Source: Streptomyces sp. NBC_01335
Lineage (GTDB): Bacteria; Actinomycetota; Actinomycetes; Streptomycetales; Streptomycetaceae
Direction of reading: 5' to 3'
DNA length: 64,000 nt
NCBI RefSeq assembly: GCF_035953295.1
Contig: NZ_CP108370.1
Coordinates: forward strand, 5,813,001-5,877,000
Of the stretch, positions 42,506-50,287 are shown piece after piece. The position numbers and the translations under genes are program-made. How positions within the stretch are numbered: the first letter of the stretch is position 1; each line of letters begins with the position of its first letter. The notes beneath the pieces are model-generated. The model was given only the letters and a program-made list of their open reading frames with translations. It was not told the DNA's origin and did not search any database.

Positions 42506-42988
42506 GTGACTGGCACGAGGGTAGGAGCGGCAGTCCGATGGCTGGCATCGGCGGCACCCGATCCCGGCGCCTGCCGGAGGGAGTGGGAGCGCGATCCGCG
42601 GGGGATCGCGCTCCTGCCCACCGGCAGGCGCTGGGACGTACTCATCCTGACCGCGCGGCTCGGGTATCCGACGCTCGACGTGCTCACCCGTCTGATCGAC
42701 CGGCCCGGCCCCGTTCTCGCCGACTTCGGCGACGCCCGGATGGGCTTCTTCGTGCCGCCGGGCACCGCTTCGCGGTGGCTCGGCACGGGGGTGCGGGGCC
42801 TGGGAGCCGGTACCTGGATCGTGGTGCCGAGCCCGGGGCGGGTGGCCGGCGGGGTGCGCTGGCTGGTGCCGCCCGACGGATCGGGGACGCTCACCGACCC
42901 CGTACTGCTGGAGTTCGCGATGCACGAGGCGGCGGCTGTCGTGGCAGCGGGCGAACGGCACGCGGACGGCGGTGACCTGGGCCGATGA
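42506..42988 (+). CDS. Primase/polymerase-like small protein
   Basis: 160 residues. The stretch REWERDPRGIALLPTGRRWDVL, then ADFGDARMGFFVPPGTASRW and TWIVVPSPGRVAGGVRWLVP, is characteristic of Streptomyces proteins annotated as bifunctional DNA primase/polymerase N-terminal-like. Catalytic acidic residues of a working primase are not obvious to me, and the protein is shorter than replicative forms. The function is unknown. The GTG at 42506 has GGGAGG 6 bases upstream. A 10-bp hairpin follows the stop. Confidence 0.7.
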   Translation: MTGTRVGAAVRWLASAAPDPGACRREWERDPRGIALLPTGRRWDVLILTARLGYPTLDVLTRLIDRPGPVLADFGDARMGFFVPPGTASRWLGTGVRGLGAGTWIVVPSPGRVAGGVRWLVPPDGSGTLTDPVLLEFAMHEAAAVVAAGERHADGGDLGR

Positions 42989-42994
42989 GGCGGT

Positions 42995-43019
42995 GAGGCG
43001 CCCCGGAAGGGGCGGCCTC
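42995..43019 (+). terminator. Terminator after the primase-like gene
   Basis: GAGGCGCCCC (42995-43004) pairs with GGGGC-GCCTC (43009-43019, G43014 bulged) around a GGAA loop. It lies seven bases after the stop. Confidence 0.72.
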
Positions 43020-43050
43020 GCGCCGGGGCGGCGGGAGGTGCCGCTGCCAG

Positions 43051-43084
43051 TGGTCTTGACAACTCGATTGGTCTGGACCATGTT
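43051..43084 (+). promoter_or_regulatory. Chitinase-type promoter with DasR-like direct repeats
   Basis: TGGTCTTGACAA (43051-43062) and TGGTCTGGACCA (43069-43080) are direct copies of the chitinase repeat. The second is a near-perfect DasR site (consensus core TGGTCTAGACCA). TTGACA (43056-43061) is a consensus -35, and CATGTT (43079-43084), 17 bases on, can serve as -10. DasR binding would block the promoter until glucosamine 6-phosphate accumulates. Confidence 0.85.
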
Positions 43085-43122
43085 GTGCGCGCCGCCCCAT
43101 TCCCCCTCGCTCGGAGGCAGTT

Positions 43123-44952
43123 GTGGAACGCACGCGACGTCCTGCCCGATTCACCAGAGTTCTGGCCGCCCTTTCCGTGACCCTGCTGGCGGCCGGTACC
43201 CTCGCCGCCGTCGCCCCGGCGGCCGCGGCCGCCGACACCGACCTGGCGCGCAACGGCGGATTCGAGTCGGGCCTGACCGACTGGACCTGCTCGGCCGGGA
43301 GCGGAGCCGTCGTCAGCACGCCCGTCCACGGCGGCACGTCCGCGCTGAAGGCGACCCCGGCCGGCAGCGACTACGCCAACTGCGCCCAGACCGTCACGGT
43401 GAAGCCTGGCTCCACCTACACGCTGAGCGCCTGGGTCCAGGGCGACTACGTCTACCTCGGCGCGTCCGGTACCGGCACCACCGACGTCTCCACCTGGACG
43501 CAGTCCTCCGGCGCGTGGAAGCAGCTCACCACCACCTTCACCACGGGCTCCGCCACCACGTCCGTCACGGTCTGGACCCACGGCTGGTACGGCACCTCCG
43601 CCTACTACGCGGACGACCTCAGCCTGATCGGCCCCGGCGGCGCCCCGGTCACCGTGCCCGCCGCCCCCACCGGACTGACGGCCGGCACCCCCACCGCCAC
43701 CTCCGTACCGCTGTCCTGGACGGCCTCGTCCGGCGCCACCGGCTACCAGGTCTACCGCGGCGGCACGAAGGTCGCCTCGGTCACCGGGACCTCCACCACC
43801 GTGACCGGCCTCACCGCCTCCACGGCGTACAGCTTCCAGGTCACCGCCACCAACTCGGCCGGCGAGTCCGCGAAGTCGGCCGCCGTCGCCGCGACGACCG
43901 CCGCCACCGGCTCCACCGGCGGCGGGAACGGCGCCGGACTGCCCCCGCACGCACTCGTCGGCTATCTCCACTCCAGCTTCGCCAACGGCTCCGGCTACAC
44001 CCGGATGGCCGACGTGCCCGACTCCTGGGACGTCATCGACCTCGCGTTCGGCGAGCCGACCTCCGTCACCTCGGGCGACATCCGCTTCTCGCTCTGCCCG
44101 GTCGCCGAGTGCCCGAACGTCGAGCCGGAGGCCGAGTTCAAGGCGGCCATCGCCGCCAAGCAGGCGGCCGGCAAGAAGGTGCTGATCTCGATCGGCGGCC
44201 AGAACGGCCAGGTCCAGCTCACCACCACCGCCGCCCGGGACGCCTTCGTCACCTCGGTGTCCAAGATCATCGACACCTACGGTCTGGACGGCCTGGACAT
44301 CGACTTCGAGGGGCACTCCCTCTCACTGAACACCGGTGACACCGACTTCCGCTCACCCACCACGCCCGCCATCGTCAACCTGATCGCGGCGGTGAAGACC
44401 CTCAAGGCCAAGTACGGCTCCGACTTCGTGCTCACCATGGCGCCGGAGACCTTCTTCGTCCAACTCGGCTACCAGTACTACGGATCCGGACCCTGGGGCG
44501 GTCAGGACCCGCGCGCCGGCGCCTACCTGCCGGTGATCCACGCCCTGCGCGACGACCTCACCCTGCTGCACGTACAGGACTACAACTCGGGCTCCATCAT
44601 GGGCCTGGACAACCAGTACCACTCGATGGGCGGCGCCGACTTCCACATCGCCATGACCGACATGATGCTCACCGGCTTCCCGGTCGCCGGCGACCAGACG
44701 AAGATCTTCCCGGCCCTCCGGCCCGACCAGATCGCCGTCGGCCTCCCCGCCTCCACCCAGGCCGGCAACGGGTACACCACCCCCGCCGAGGTCACCAAGA
44801 CGCTGAACTGCCTGACGAAGAAGACCGACTGCGGGAGCTACCAGACCCACGGCACCTGGCCGGGGCTGCGCGGCCTGATGACCTGGTCGATCAACTGGGA
44901 CCGCTTCAACAACGGCGAGTTCTCCCGGAACTTCGACGCCTACTTCGGCTGA
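43123..44952 (+). CDS. Secreted family 18 chitinase
   Basis: 609 residues. A signal peptide (about residues 1-36, ending PAAAAA) is followed by a carbohydrate-binding module (about 38-175, NGGFESGLTDWTC), a fibronectin type III domain (about 183-262) and the GH18 catalytic domain (about 278-609). The catalytic motif DGLDIDFE ends at E396. The other substrate contacts VLISIGGQNG and MTWSINWDRF are present. It cleaves chitin in the medium. The GTG at 43123 has CGGAGG 5 bases upstream. The DasR-like promoter fits its role. The region ends near the stop of the convergent PAP2 gene. Confidence 0.95.
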   Translation: MERTRRPARFTRVLAALSVTLLAAGTLAAVAPAAAAADTDLARNGGFESGLTDWTCSAGSGAVVSTPVHGGTSALKATPAGSDYANCAQTVTVKPGSTYTLSAWVQGDYVYLGASGTGTTDVSTWTQSSGAWKQLTTTFTTGSATTSVTVWTHGWYGTSAYYADDLSLIGPGGAPVTVPAAPTGLTAGTPTATSVPLSWTASSGATGYQVYRGGTKVASVTGTSTTVTGLTASTAYSFQVTATNSAGESAKSAAVAATTAATGSTGGGNGAGLPPHALVGYLHSSFANGSGYTRMADVPDSWDVIDLAFGEPTSVTSGDIRFSLCPVAECPNVEPEAEFKAAIAAKQAAGKKVLISIGGQNGQVQLTTTAARDAFVTSVSKIIDTYGLDGLDIDFEGHSLSLNTGDTDFRSPTTPAIVNLIAAVKTLKAKYGSDFVLTMAPETFFVQLGYQYYGSGPWGGQDPRAGAYLPVIHALRDDLTLLHVQDYNSGSIMGLDNQYHSMGGADFHIAMTDMMLTGFPVAGDQTKIFPALRPDQIAVGLPASTQAGNGYTTPAEVTKTLNCLTKKTDCGSYQTHGTWPGLRGLMTWSINWDRFNNGEFSRNFDAYFG

Positions 44953-44964
44953 TCCCGATCCTGA

Positions 44965-45831
44965 TCACGCATGCGAATCCCCGGCCGCGGATCCGTCCCC
45001 GGCCGGGGTTCCACCGGAAACCGGGACTTCACCCGTACGCGCCCTGCCCGGCCACCGCCGGGCGCACCACAGCGGGACGAGCAGCAGACCGCTCAGCCAC
45101 AGGCTGCCGAGCACGTCGAGCGGCCAGTGGTAGCCCCGCAGCATCAGACCGGCGCCCGTCGCCGCCGTCAGCAGGGCGGCGGCGACGGGCGCCATCCAGC
45201 GCCGAGGCGTGTACGCCATCAGAAGCAGGGCCGACGCCCCGTACGCCACCGCCGCGGTCGCCGTATGGCCGGACGGGTAGTAGCCGGTGTAGGGGACCAG
45301 CGGCCCCTGCCGGTCGACCCACACCTTCATCGGCACGACCACGAGCGGCACCGCCACCATGGTGAGCGCCGCGATCAGCACGGTGCCCCGCGCGCCGCGC
45401 CACAGCGCGTACAGCAGTGTGAGTGCGAGGACCGGCAGGGCGACCGGCATCCCGCCGAGATCGGAGAAGACCTGGGCGACTCCGGTGGGGCCGTGGCCGA
45501 TGAGGTCCTTGCCGACGCGCTCGTCGAGCCGCAGCAACGGGCCGGCGGCCACCACCTGCCAGGTGGTCAGCGCGAAGAGGGCCGCCATCAGGCCGACCCA
45601 GGAGAAGAGGAGGGCCGGCCGCCGGGGAACAGGGGGGGTTGTTCCGGGACGGCCGGCCGGATCGGTACGCCGCGCGCCCCGGGGGGTGTGGGGCGGGCGG
45701 CCGTCCGATCGGTGAGGAGTTCCGGAGCCGGAGGCTCCAGTGGTGCGCGCGAAGGCGCCACCGGACAGGTGCCGGGGAAGCTCCGGCCCGATGCTGTCCG
45801 CGGTTTCCCGCGGACGGGGTGTTTCTCTCAT
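44965..45831 (-). CDS. PAP2-family membrane phosphatase
   Basis: 288 residues. The phosphatase motifs are KVWVDRQGP, YYPSGHTATAAV and GYHWPLDVLGS, i.e. all three PAP2 signatures with a slightly degenerate first one. Five or six membrane helices span about residues 75-260. The N-terminal 70 residues are disordered and basic. Members dephosphorylate phosphatidate or undecaprenyl pyrophosphate. I chose ATG 45831; upstream frame is longer, but TACGGT lies 8 bases before this ATG with no ribosome site, so it is probably leaderless. The gene end is convergent with the chitinase. Confidence 0.88.
   Translation of the reverse strand: MRETPRPRETADSIGPELPRHLSGGAFARTTGASGSGTPHRSDGRPPHTPRGARRTDPAGRPGTTPPVPRRPALLFSWVGLMAALFALTTWQVVAAGPLLRLDERVGKDLIGHGPTGVAQVFSDLGGMPVALPVLALTLLYALWRGARGTVLIAALTMVAVPLVVVPMKVWVDRQGPLVPYTGYYPSGHTATAAVAYGASALLLMAYTPRRWMAPVAAALLTAATGAGLMLRGYHWPLDVLGSLWLSGLLLVPLWCARRWPGRARTGEVPVSGGTPAGDGSAAGDSHA
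44979..45008. terminator. Inverted repeat overlapping the PAP2 3' end
   Basis: CCCCGGCCG (44979-44987) pairs with CGGCCGGGG (45000-45008), loop 12. It lies in the last codons of the PAP2 gene and 27 bases after the chitinase stop, so it could end chitinase transcripts. Confidence 0.55.
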
Positions 45832-45929
45832 CTGCCGAAACCGTACGGCAGCGAGCGCCCCGGGGACAGACGCCACGTGATCCCGCCATCGCCCCCGCAC
45901 ACCTTCTTCACAGGCCCTCACTCCGATGT

Positions 45930-45969
45930 CGCGAATCCCCTGGAAGGGGCTCTCCGCAGGGGATTCGCG
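45930..45969 (-). terminator. Terminator after gabT
   Basis: CGCGAATCCCCTG (45930-45942) pairs perfectly with CAGGGGATTCGCG (45957-45969), 13 bp, just beyond the gabT stop on the minus strand. Confidence 0.85.
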
Positions 45970-45979
45970 TTCGCACGGA

Positions 45980-47320
45980 TCAGACAGTCGCGAAGGACTG
46001 TTCGATGATGTCGAGGCCCTCGTTCAGCAGGTCCTCGCCGATGACCAGCGGCGGCAGGAAGCGCAGCACGTTGCCGTAGGTGCCGCAGGTCAGCACCAGC
46101 AGGCCCTCGGCGTGACAGGCCTTCGCCAGCTTGCCCGCGGCCGCCGCGTCCGGCTCCTTGGAACCGGACTTCACCAGCTCGATCGCGATCATGGCGCCGC
46201 GACCGCGGATGTCCCCGATGATGTCGCCGTTCGGCAGCTTGTCCCGCATCGCGGAGAGACGGTCCTTCATGACCTCCTCGATGCGCTTGGCCTTCCCGTT
46301 CAGGTCCAGCTCGCGCATCGTCTCGATCGCGCCGAGCGCACCGGCACACGCGACCGGGTTGCCACCGTACGTACCGCCGAGGCCGCCCGCGTGCGCGGCG
46401 TCCATGATCTCGGCGCGGCCCGTCACGGCGGAGAGCGGCAGACCGCCCGCGATGCCCTTGGCGGTGGTGATCAGGTCGGGGACGATGCCCTCGTCCTCAC
46501 AGGCGAACCACTGGCCGGTGCGGCAGAAACCGGACTGGATCTCGTCGGCGACGAAGACGATCCCGTTGTCCTCGGCGAACTGCGCGATGGCCGGCAGGAA
46601 GCCCTTGGCCGGCTCGATGAAGCCGCCCTCGCCGAGCACCGGCTCGATGATGATCGCCGCGACGTTCTCCGCGCCGATCTGCTTGGTGATCTCGTCGATG
46701 GCCTGCGCGGACGCCTCGGCGCCGGCGTTCTCCGCGCCGGTCGGCCAGCGGTAGCCGTACGCGACCGGGACGCGGTAGACCTCGGGGGCGAACGGGCCGA
46801 AGCCCTGCTTGTACGGCATGTTCTTCGCCGTCAGCGCCATCGTGAGGTTGGTCCGGCCGTGGTAGCCGTGGTCGAAGACGACGACCGCGGTGCGCTTGGT
46901 GTAGGCGCGGGCGATCTTCACCGCGTTCTCGACGGCCTCGGCGCCCGAGTTGAAGAGCGCGGACTTCTTGGCGTGATTGCCCGGGGTGAGCTCGGCGAGC
47001 TGCTCGCAGACCTCCACGTACCCCTCGTACGGCGTCACCATGAAGCAGGTGTGGGTGAAGTCGGCGAGCTGCGCGGAGGCGCGGCGCACGACGGCCTCGG
47101 CGGAGGCGCCCACGGACGTCACGGCGATGCCGGAGCCGAAGTCGATCAGACGGTTGCCGTCCACGTCCTCGATGATCCCGCCACCGGCGCGCGCGGTGAA
47201 GACGGGCAGTGTGGAGCCGACGCCTGCGGCGACCGCGGCGAGCCGGCGGGCCTGCAGCTCCACCGACTTCGGGCCGGGGATCGCGGTGACGACGCGGCGC
47301 TCCTGCGGGATTGCGGACAT
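45980..47320 (-). CDS. gabT: 4-aminobutyrate aminotransferase
   Basis: 446 residues. Class III aminotransferase: FNSGAEAVENAVKIAR binds the PLP phosphate, IIIEPVLGEGGF and VFVADEIQSGFCRTG contain the ring-binding Asp, and the Schiff-base lysine is in TTAKGIAGGLPLSAV. It converts GABA and 2-oxoglutarate to succinate semialdehyde and glutamate; gabD, 4.8 kb away on the other strand, would oxidise the product. The ATG at 47320 has AGGAG about 8 bases upstream; a longer open frame upstream crosses the 15-bp repeats and is rejected. Confidence 0.95.
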   Translation of the reverse strand: MSAIPQERRVVTAIPGPKSVELQARRLAAVAAGVGSTLPVFTARAGGGIIEDVDGNRLIDFGSGIAVTSVGASAEAVVRRASAQLADFTHTCFMVTPYEGYVEVCEQLAELTPGNHAKKSALFNSGAEAVENAVKIARAYTKRTAVVVFDHGYHGRTNLTMALTAKNMPYKQGFGPFAPEVYRVPVAYGYRWPTGAENAGAEASAQAIDEITKQIGAENVAAIIIEPVLGEGGFIEPAKGFLPAIAQFAEDNGIVFVADEIQSGFCRTGQWFACEDEGIVPDLITTAKGIAGGLPLSAVTGRAEIMDAAHAGGLGGTYGGNPVACAGALGAIETMRELDLNGKAKRIEEVMKDRLSAMRDKLPNGDIIGDIRGRGAMIAIELVKSGSKEPDAAAAGKLAKACHAEGLLVLTCGTYGNVLRFLPPLVIGEDLLNEGLDIIEQSFATV

Positions 47321-47695
47321 GGGTGGCTCCTGGGGGGTGGTGCGGATGGGCGGTGGTGCGCGCGGACGCGTCTCCTGTCTGCAGGCTAGGGGCGCGCAGG
47401 GGGGCCGGTCATGCTCCGATCGGTACTGGTGGGAGCGTGTCCTTGTCCGCGACGGACAGAACGAGGACGGGGAGGACGAGGACGGGGAGGACGAGGACAG
47501 GGAGGACGAGGACGGGGAGGACGGGACGGACAGGGGCTGCCGTGCGGCCTTCCGGCCCGACGTCCGAGCCGGCCCGCCCCCGGGAAACCCGTACACGGGT
47601 GCCCACCATCCGGGCGCCTTTGCTGAACTCCCCGTCCCCGCCCACTAGATTGGCCGGGGCAGCGGACGGACCTGGCTGGTCAGGGGGAACGGTTC
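47321..47695. other. Divergent gap between gabT and the ATPase gene
   Basis: 375 bases with no gene. The region holds a four-unit 15-bp repeat (47463-47522). The long plus-strand frame across it has no family resemblance. Promoters for gabT and the ATPase gene should lie here but I cannot fix their boxes. Confidence 0.5.
47463..47522. repeat. Four tandem copies of a 15-bp unit
   Basis: GAGGACGGGGAGGAC is repeated at 47463, 47478, 47493 (one G-to-A change) and 47508. It lies 143 bases upstream of gabT (in its direction) and 174 bases upstream of the ATPase start, so copy number may affect spacing of divergent promoters. Confidence 0.95.
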
Positions 47696-50065
47696 ATGGA
47701 GAACGACGGCACGTACGGTGCTCGGGACACGTGGTCGGGGCGGGTACCGCACCCCGTGGGGCCGCCCCCTGCCGCGCCGCCGCCCGCCGCCCCGCCCCGC
47801 CCCCGCACCGCCCCCTCGGCGGTGCCCTCGCTCGACGCCTGGCTGAGCGCCCCGCGCCCGGCCGAGGAACCGGGCGTCTGGCGGTACGGCCACCGGCCCC
47901 CGCCGCCCGAGAAGTCCGAGGAGGCCGAGGGCCGCCAGCTGCTGACCGGCGCCCTGATCTCCGTACTCGCCGGCATCCTGATCTGGTCGCTCTGGCGCAA
48001 CGGCTACCTCCCGTACCGCCTGGTGCCCCTGCGGGTCTTCACCCCGAGCGACTGGTGGTACGCGGGCACCAACAGCCCGGCCACCCTCCAGGGCCGCGAC
48101 GCCATCAGCGTGTACGAGGGCATCCTCTTCGGCGTCCTCCTCTACGGCTGCGGCCGGCTGGGCAACTGGTCCGAGGTCTTCCGCCGGTACGTCACCGAGC
48201 GCGGGCACCTGTTCCGGGCGGTGACCGCGCTGGGACTCGCCGGCTTCGCGGAGCTCCTGGTGTGGAAGGAGACGATCCCGGTCGCGGACCCGGTGTTCGC
48301 CCTCGTGGTGTCCATCGCGGGCGGCCAGTTCCTCCAGAGCCAGGCCGCCTCCAACTGGATGTACGCGGCGATCACCCTCGCCGTGCTCGCCCCCTTCGCC
48401 GTCCTCGGCGGGTGGCGCTCCCTGCTGACCGGCCGCGGGAAGTCCGCCTCCCCGGCGGACGGCGAAGCGGCCGGGACCGGCGCGGTCGACCCCGAGCGCT
48501 CGCCGGCCCGCTGGCCCGAGCTCCGGGCGGCCGGGCAGACCGAGGCCGCCGAGACGCTCACCGCGGAGGTCCGGGCCGGGCGGATGAACGACGTGGACTG
48601 CGCCCGGCTCCGCCAGGCCTGGACCGTGGCACGGCAACGGCCCGAGGCGCTCCCCTCGTTCACCGAGTCCGTGCTGCGCCGGGGCGGCGCCGCCTTCCTG
48701 CACCCCTCCGGCCGCCGCGACCTCCCCGCGCGGACCGTCGCCCACGACCTGCTCACCGGCCAGGTGCGCATCGGCCGCTGCTCAGCCGACCCGCACAACC
48801 CGTACGTCCGGCGCGGCTCCGGCGTCGCGCTGGAACCCGCCCTGCTCGGCACCTCGCTGCTGGCGGTCGGGCCGCCCGGCAGCGGCAAGTCGGCCCGGCT
48901 GGTGCGGCCGGTGGTCGAATGCCTCGCCCTCCAGGCGCTCGCCGGGCGGGCCGCCGTGCTCGCCGTGGGCGGAGGCGGCACCGACCTCGGGCCCGACGAC
49001 CTCTACGACGTCGTCGTGCGGATCGGCGGCCAGGGGGCCACCCACGGCCTCGACCTGTACGGCGGCACCACCGACCCCGACGAGGCGGCGGCGGTGCTCG
49101 CCGAGGGGCTCGCCGGAGACGTGGAGACGGTCGACGTACGCCGGGCCGTCACCGTGCTGGCCCAGCTGCTCGGCCCGTACCGCGAGGTGCACGGGTCCTT
49201 CCCGTCCGTGCCGGAGCTGCGGGAACTCCTCGACGGCCACCCGGCCGCGCTCGCCGGCCTGCGGGAGGCCGCGGAGGCCGGCGGCCACCACGCGATGCTC
49301 CGGGAGCTCGACGCCCGCACCCGGCAGTCCGGCGGCCCCGGCGACCCCGGCCCGGTCCTGGCCGACCGGCTCGCCCTGCTCGACCGGCCCGCGCTCGCCG
49401 CCTCCTTCGCCACCGGCGCCGACGCCGCGCCGTTCTCCCTGCGGTCGATGGAGCAGCTGCCGCTGCGGGTCCGGATCGACCTGCCCGAGCGTGCGCACGC
49501 CGAGGCGTCCCGGCTTCTCGCCCGGCTGGTGCTCGCCCAGTTCACCGCCGTCGCCGCCGCCCGCCCGGACCGCACGCTCTTCCTCGGGCTGGTCCTGGAC
49601 GACGCGACCCGGGCCGTCACCGACGAGACGGTGCGTGGCATCCGCCGGCTCCGCTCGGTTAACGCGGGCGTGCTGCTCACCCTGCGGACCGTCGACGACG
49701 TCCCCGAGCGGCTGCACACCGCGCTGCTGGGCGCGGTCGGGTGCAGCATGGCGTTCGCCGGGGTCACCACCTGGGACGGGAAGCGCTTCTCGGAGGCGTG
49801 GGGCAAGGAGTGGATGGAGACCCGAGAGGTGGCCCAGCACGCCGTCTTCGCCGACCAGAGCTTCACCCGCGCCCTGCACGCGCTGCGCAAGCTGGTGACC
49901 GGGAAGGCGGTGACCCGCGACGCGGTGACCGTGCGCCGGGTCGAGCGGGAGCGGTGGTCGGCCTCCGAGCTGGCGTACGCGGTGCCGGCCGGCCACGCGG
50001 TGGTCTCGCTGACGAATGTCGCCGGCGAGCACACCCCGCCGCTCCTGGTGGAGTTCGGCGGGTGA
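47696..50065 (+). CDS. Membrane-anchored P-loop ATPase resembling conjugative coupling proteins
   Basis: 789 residues. A Pro-rich N-terminus (about 1-75) is followed by about four membrane helices (82-100, 142-152, 172-190 and 223-240). Walker A is VGPPGSGKS (about 391-399). A Walker B-like strand (LFLGLVLDDATRAV) and the C-terminal RLRSVNAGVLLTLRTVDDVP resemble the VirD4/TraG and TraD group, though it sits in a metabolic region without other transfer genes. I therefore call it an uncharacterised ATP/GTP-binding protein; homologues at the same place exist in other Streptomyces as I recall. It precedes the PucR gene by 222 bases. Confidence 0.75.
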   Translation: MENDGTYGARDTWSGRVPHPVGPPPAAPPPAAPPRPRTAPSAVPSLDAWLSAPRPAEEPGVWRYGHRPPPPEKSEEAEGRQLLTGALISVLAGILIWSLWRNGYLPYRLVPLRVFTPSDWWYAGTNSPATLQGRDAISVYEGILFGVLLYGCGRLGNWSEVFRRYVTERGHLFRAVTALGLAGFAELLVWKETIPVADPVFALVVSIAGGQFLQSQAASNWMYAAITLAVLAPFAVLGGWRSLLTGRGKSASPADGEAAGTGAVDPERSPARWPELRAAGQTEAAETLTAEVRAGRMNDVDCARLRQAWTVARQRPEALPSFTESVLRRGGAAFLHPSGRRDLPARTVAHDLLTGQVRIGRCSADPHNPYVRRGSGVALEPALLGTSLLAVGPPGSGKSARLVRPVVECLALQALAGRAAVLAVGGGGTDLGPDDLYDVVVRIGGQGATHGLDLYGGTTDPDEAAAVLAEGLAGDVETVDVRRAVTVLAQLLGPYREVHGSFPSVPELRELLDGHPAALAGLREAAEAGGHHAMLRELDARTRQSGGPGDPGPVLADRLALLDRPALAASFATGADAAPFSLRSMEQLPLRVRIDLPERAHAEASRLLARLVLAQFTAVAAARPDRTLFLGLVLDDATRAVTDETVRGIRRLRSVNAGVLLTLRTVDDVPERLHTALLGAVGCSMAFAGVTTWDGKRFSEAWGKEWMETREVAQHAVFADQSFTRALHALRKLVTGKAVTRDAVTVRRVERERWSASELAYAVPAGHAVVSLTNVAGEHTPPLLVEFGG

Positions 50066-50287
50066 GCTGAAGACGAGCCGAGCAGCCGGTGGATGCGCCG
50101 GGCACCGGCAACGCGGTCCGGTCGGGACGACGGAACGGTTCGGCCGCGGCGGCGTGGCGATTGCGCCGCCCTGGCAGAATCGGAGGTGGCCGTTCGTACA
50201 GGACGGCGCAGTGCGACGCCGGCGACCCGAGCCGGTTTCCGACGGCCCGGCCCGACTCGACCCACTCGACCCCGAGGGTTTCGTTCC

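Noticed and set aside
43123..45831. Mobile or phage-derived chitinase/PAP2 island
   Set aside because: No integrase, transposase, tRNA or flanking repeats; both genes have the same base composition as their neighbours.
47463..47522. Repeat array considered as CRISPR
   Set aside because: Units are directly adjacent without spacers and only 15 bp; it is a tandem repeat.
47696..50065. Integrated conjugative element
   Set aside because: The TraG-like ATPase has no integrase, relaxase, Tra, Spd or attachment site nearby, so it does not support a mobile element.
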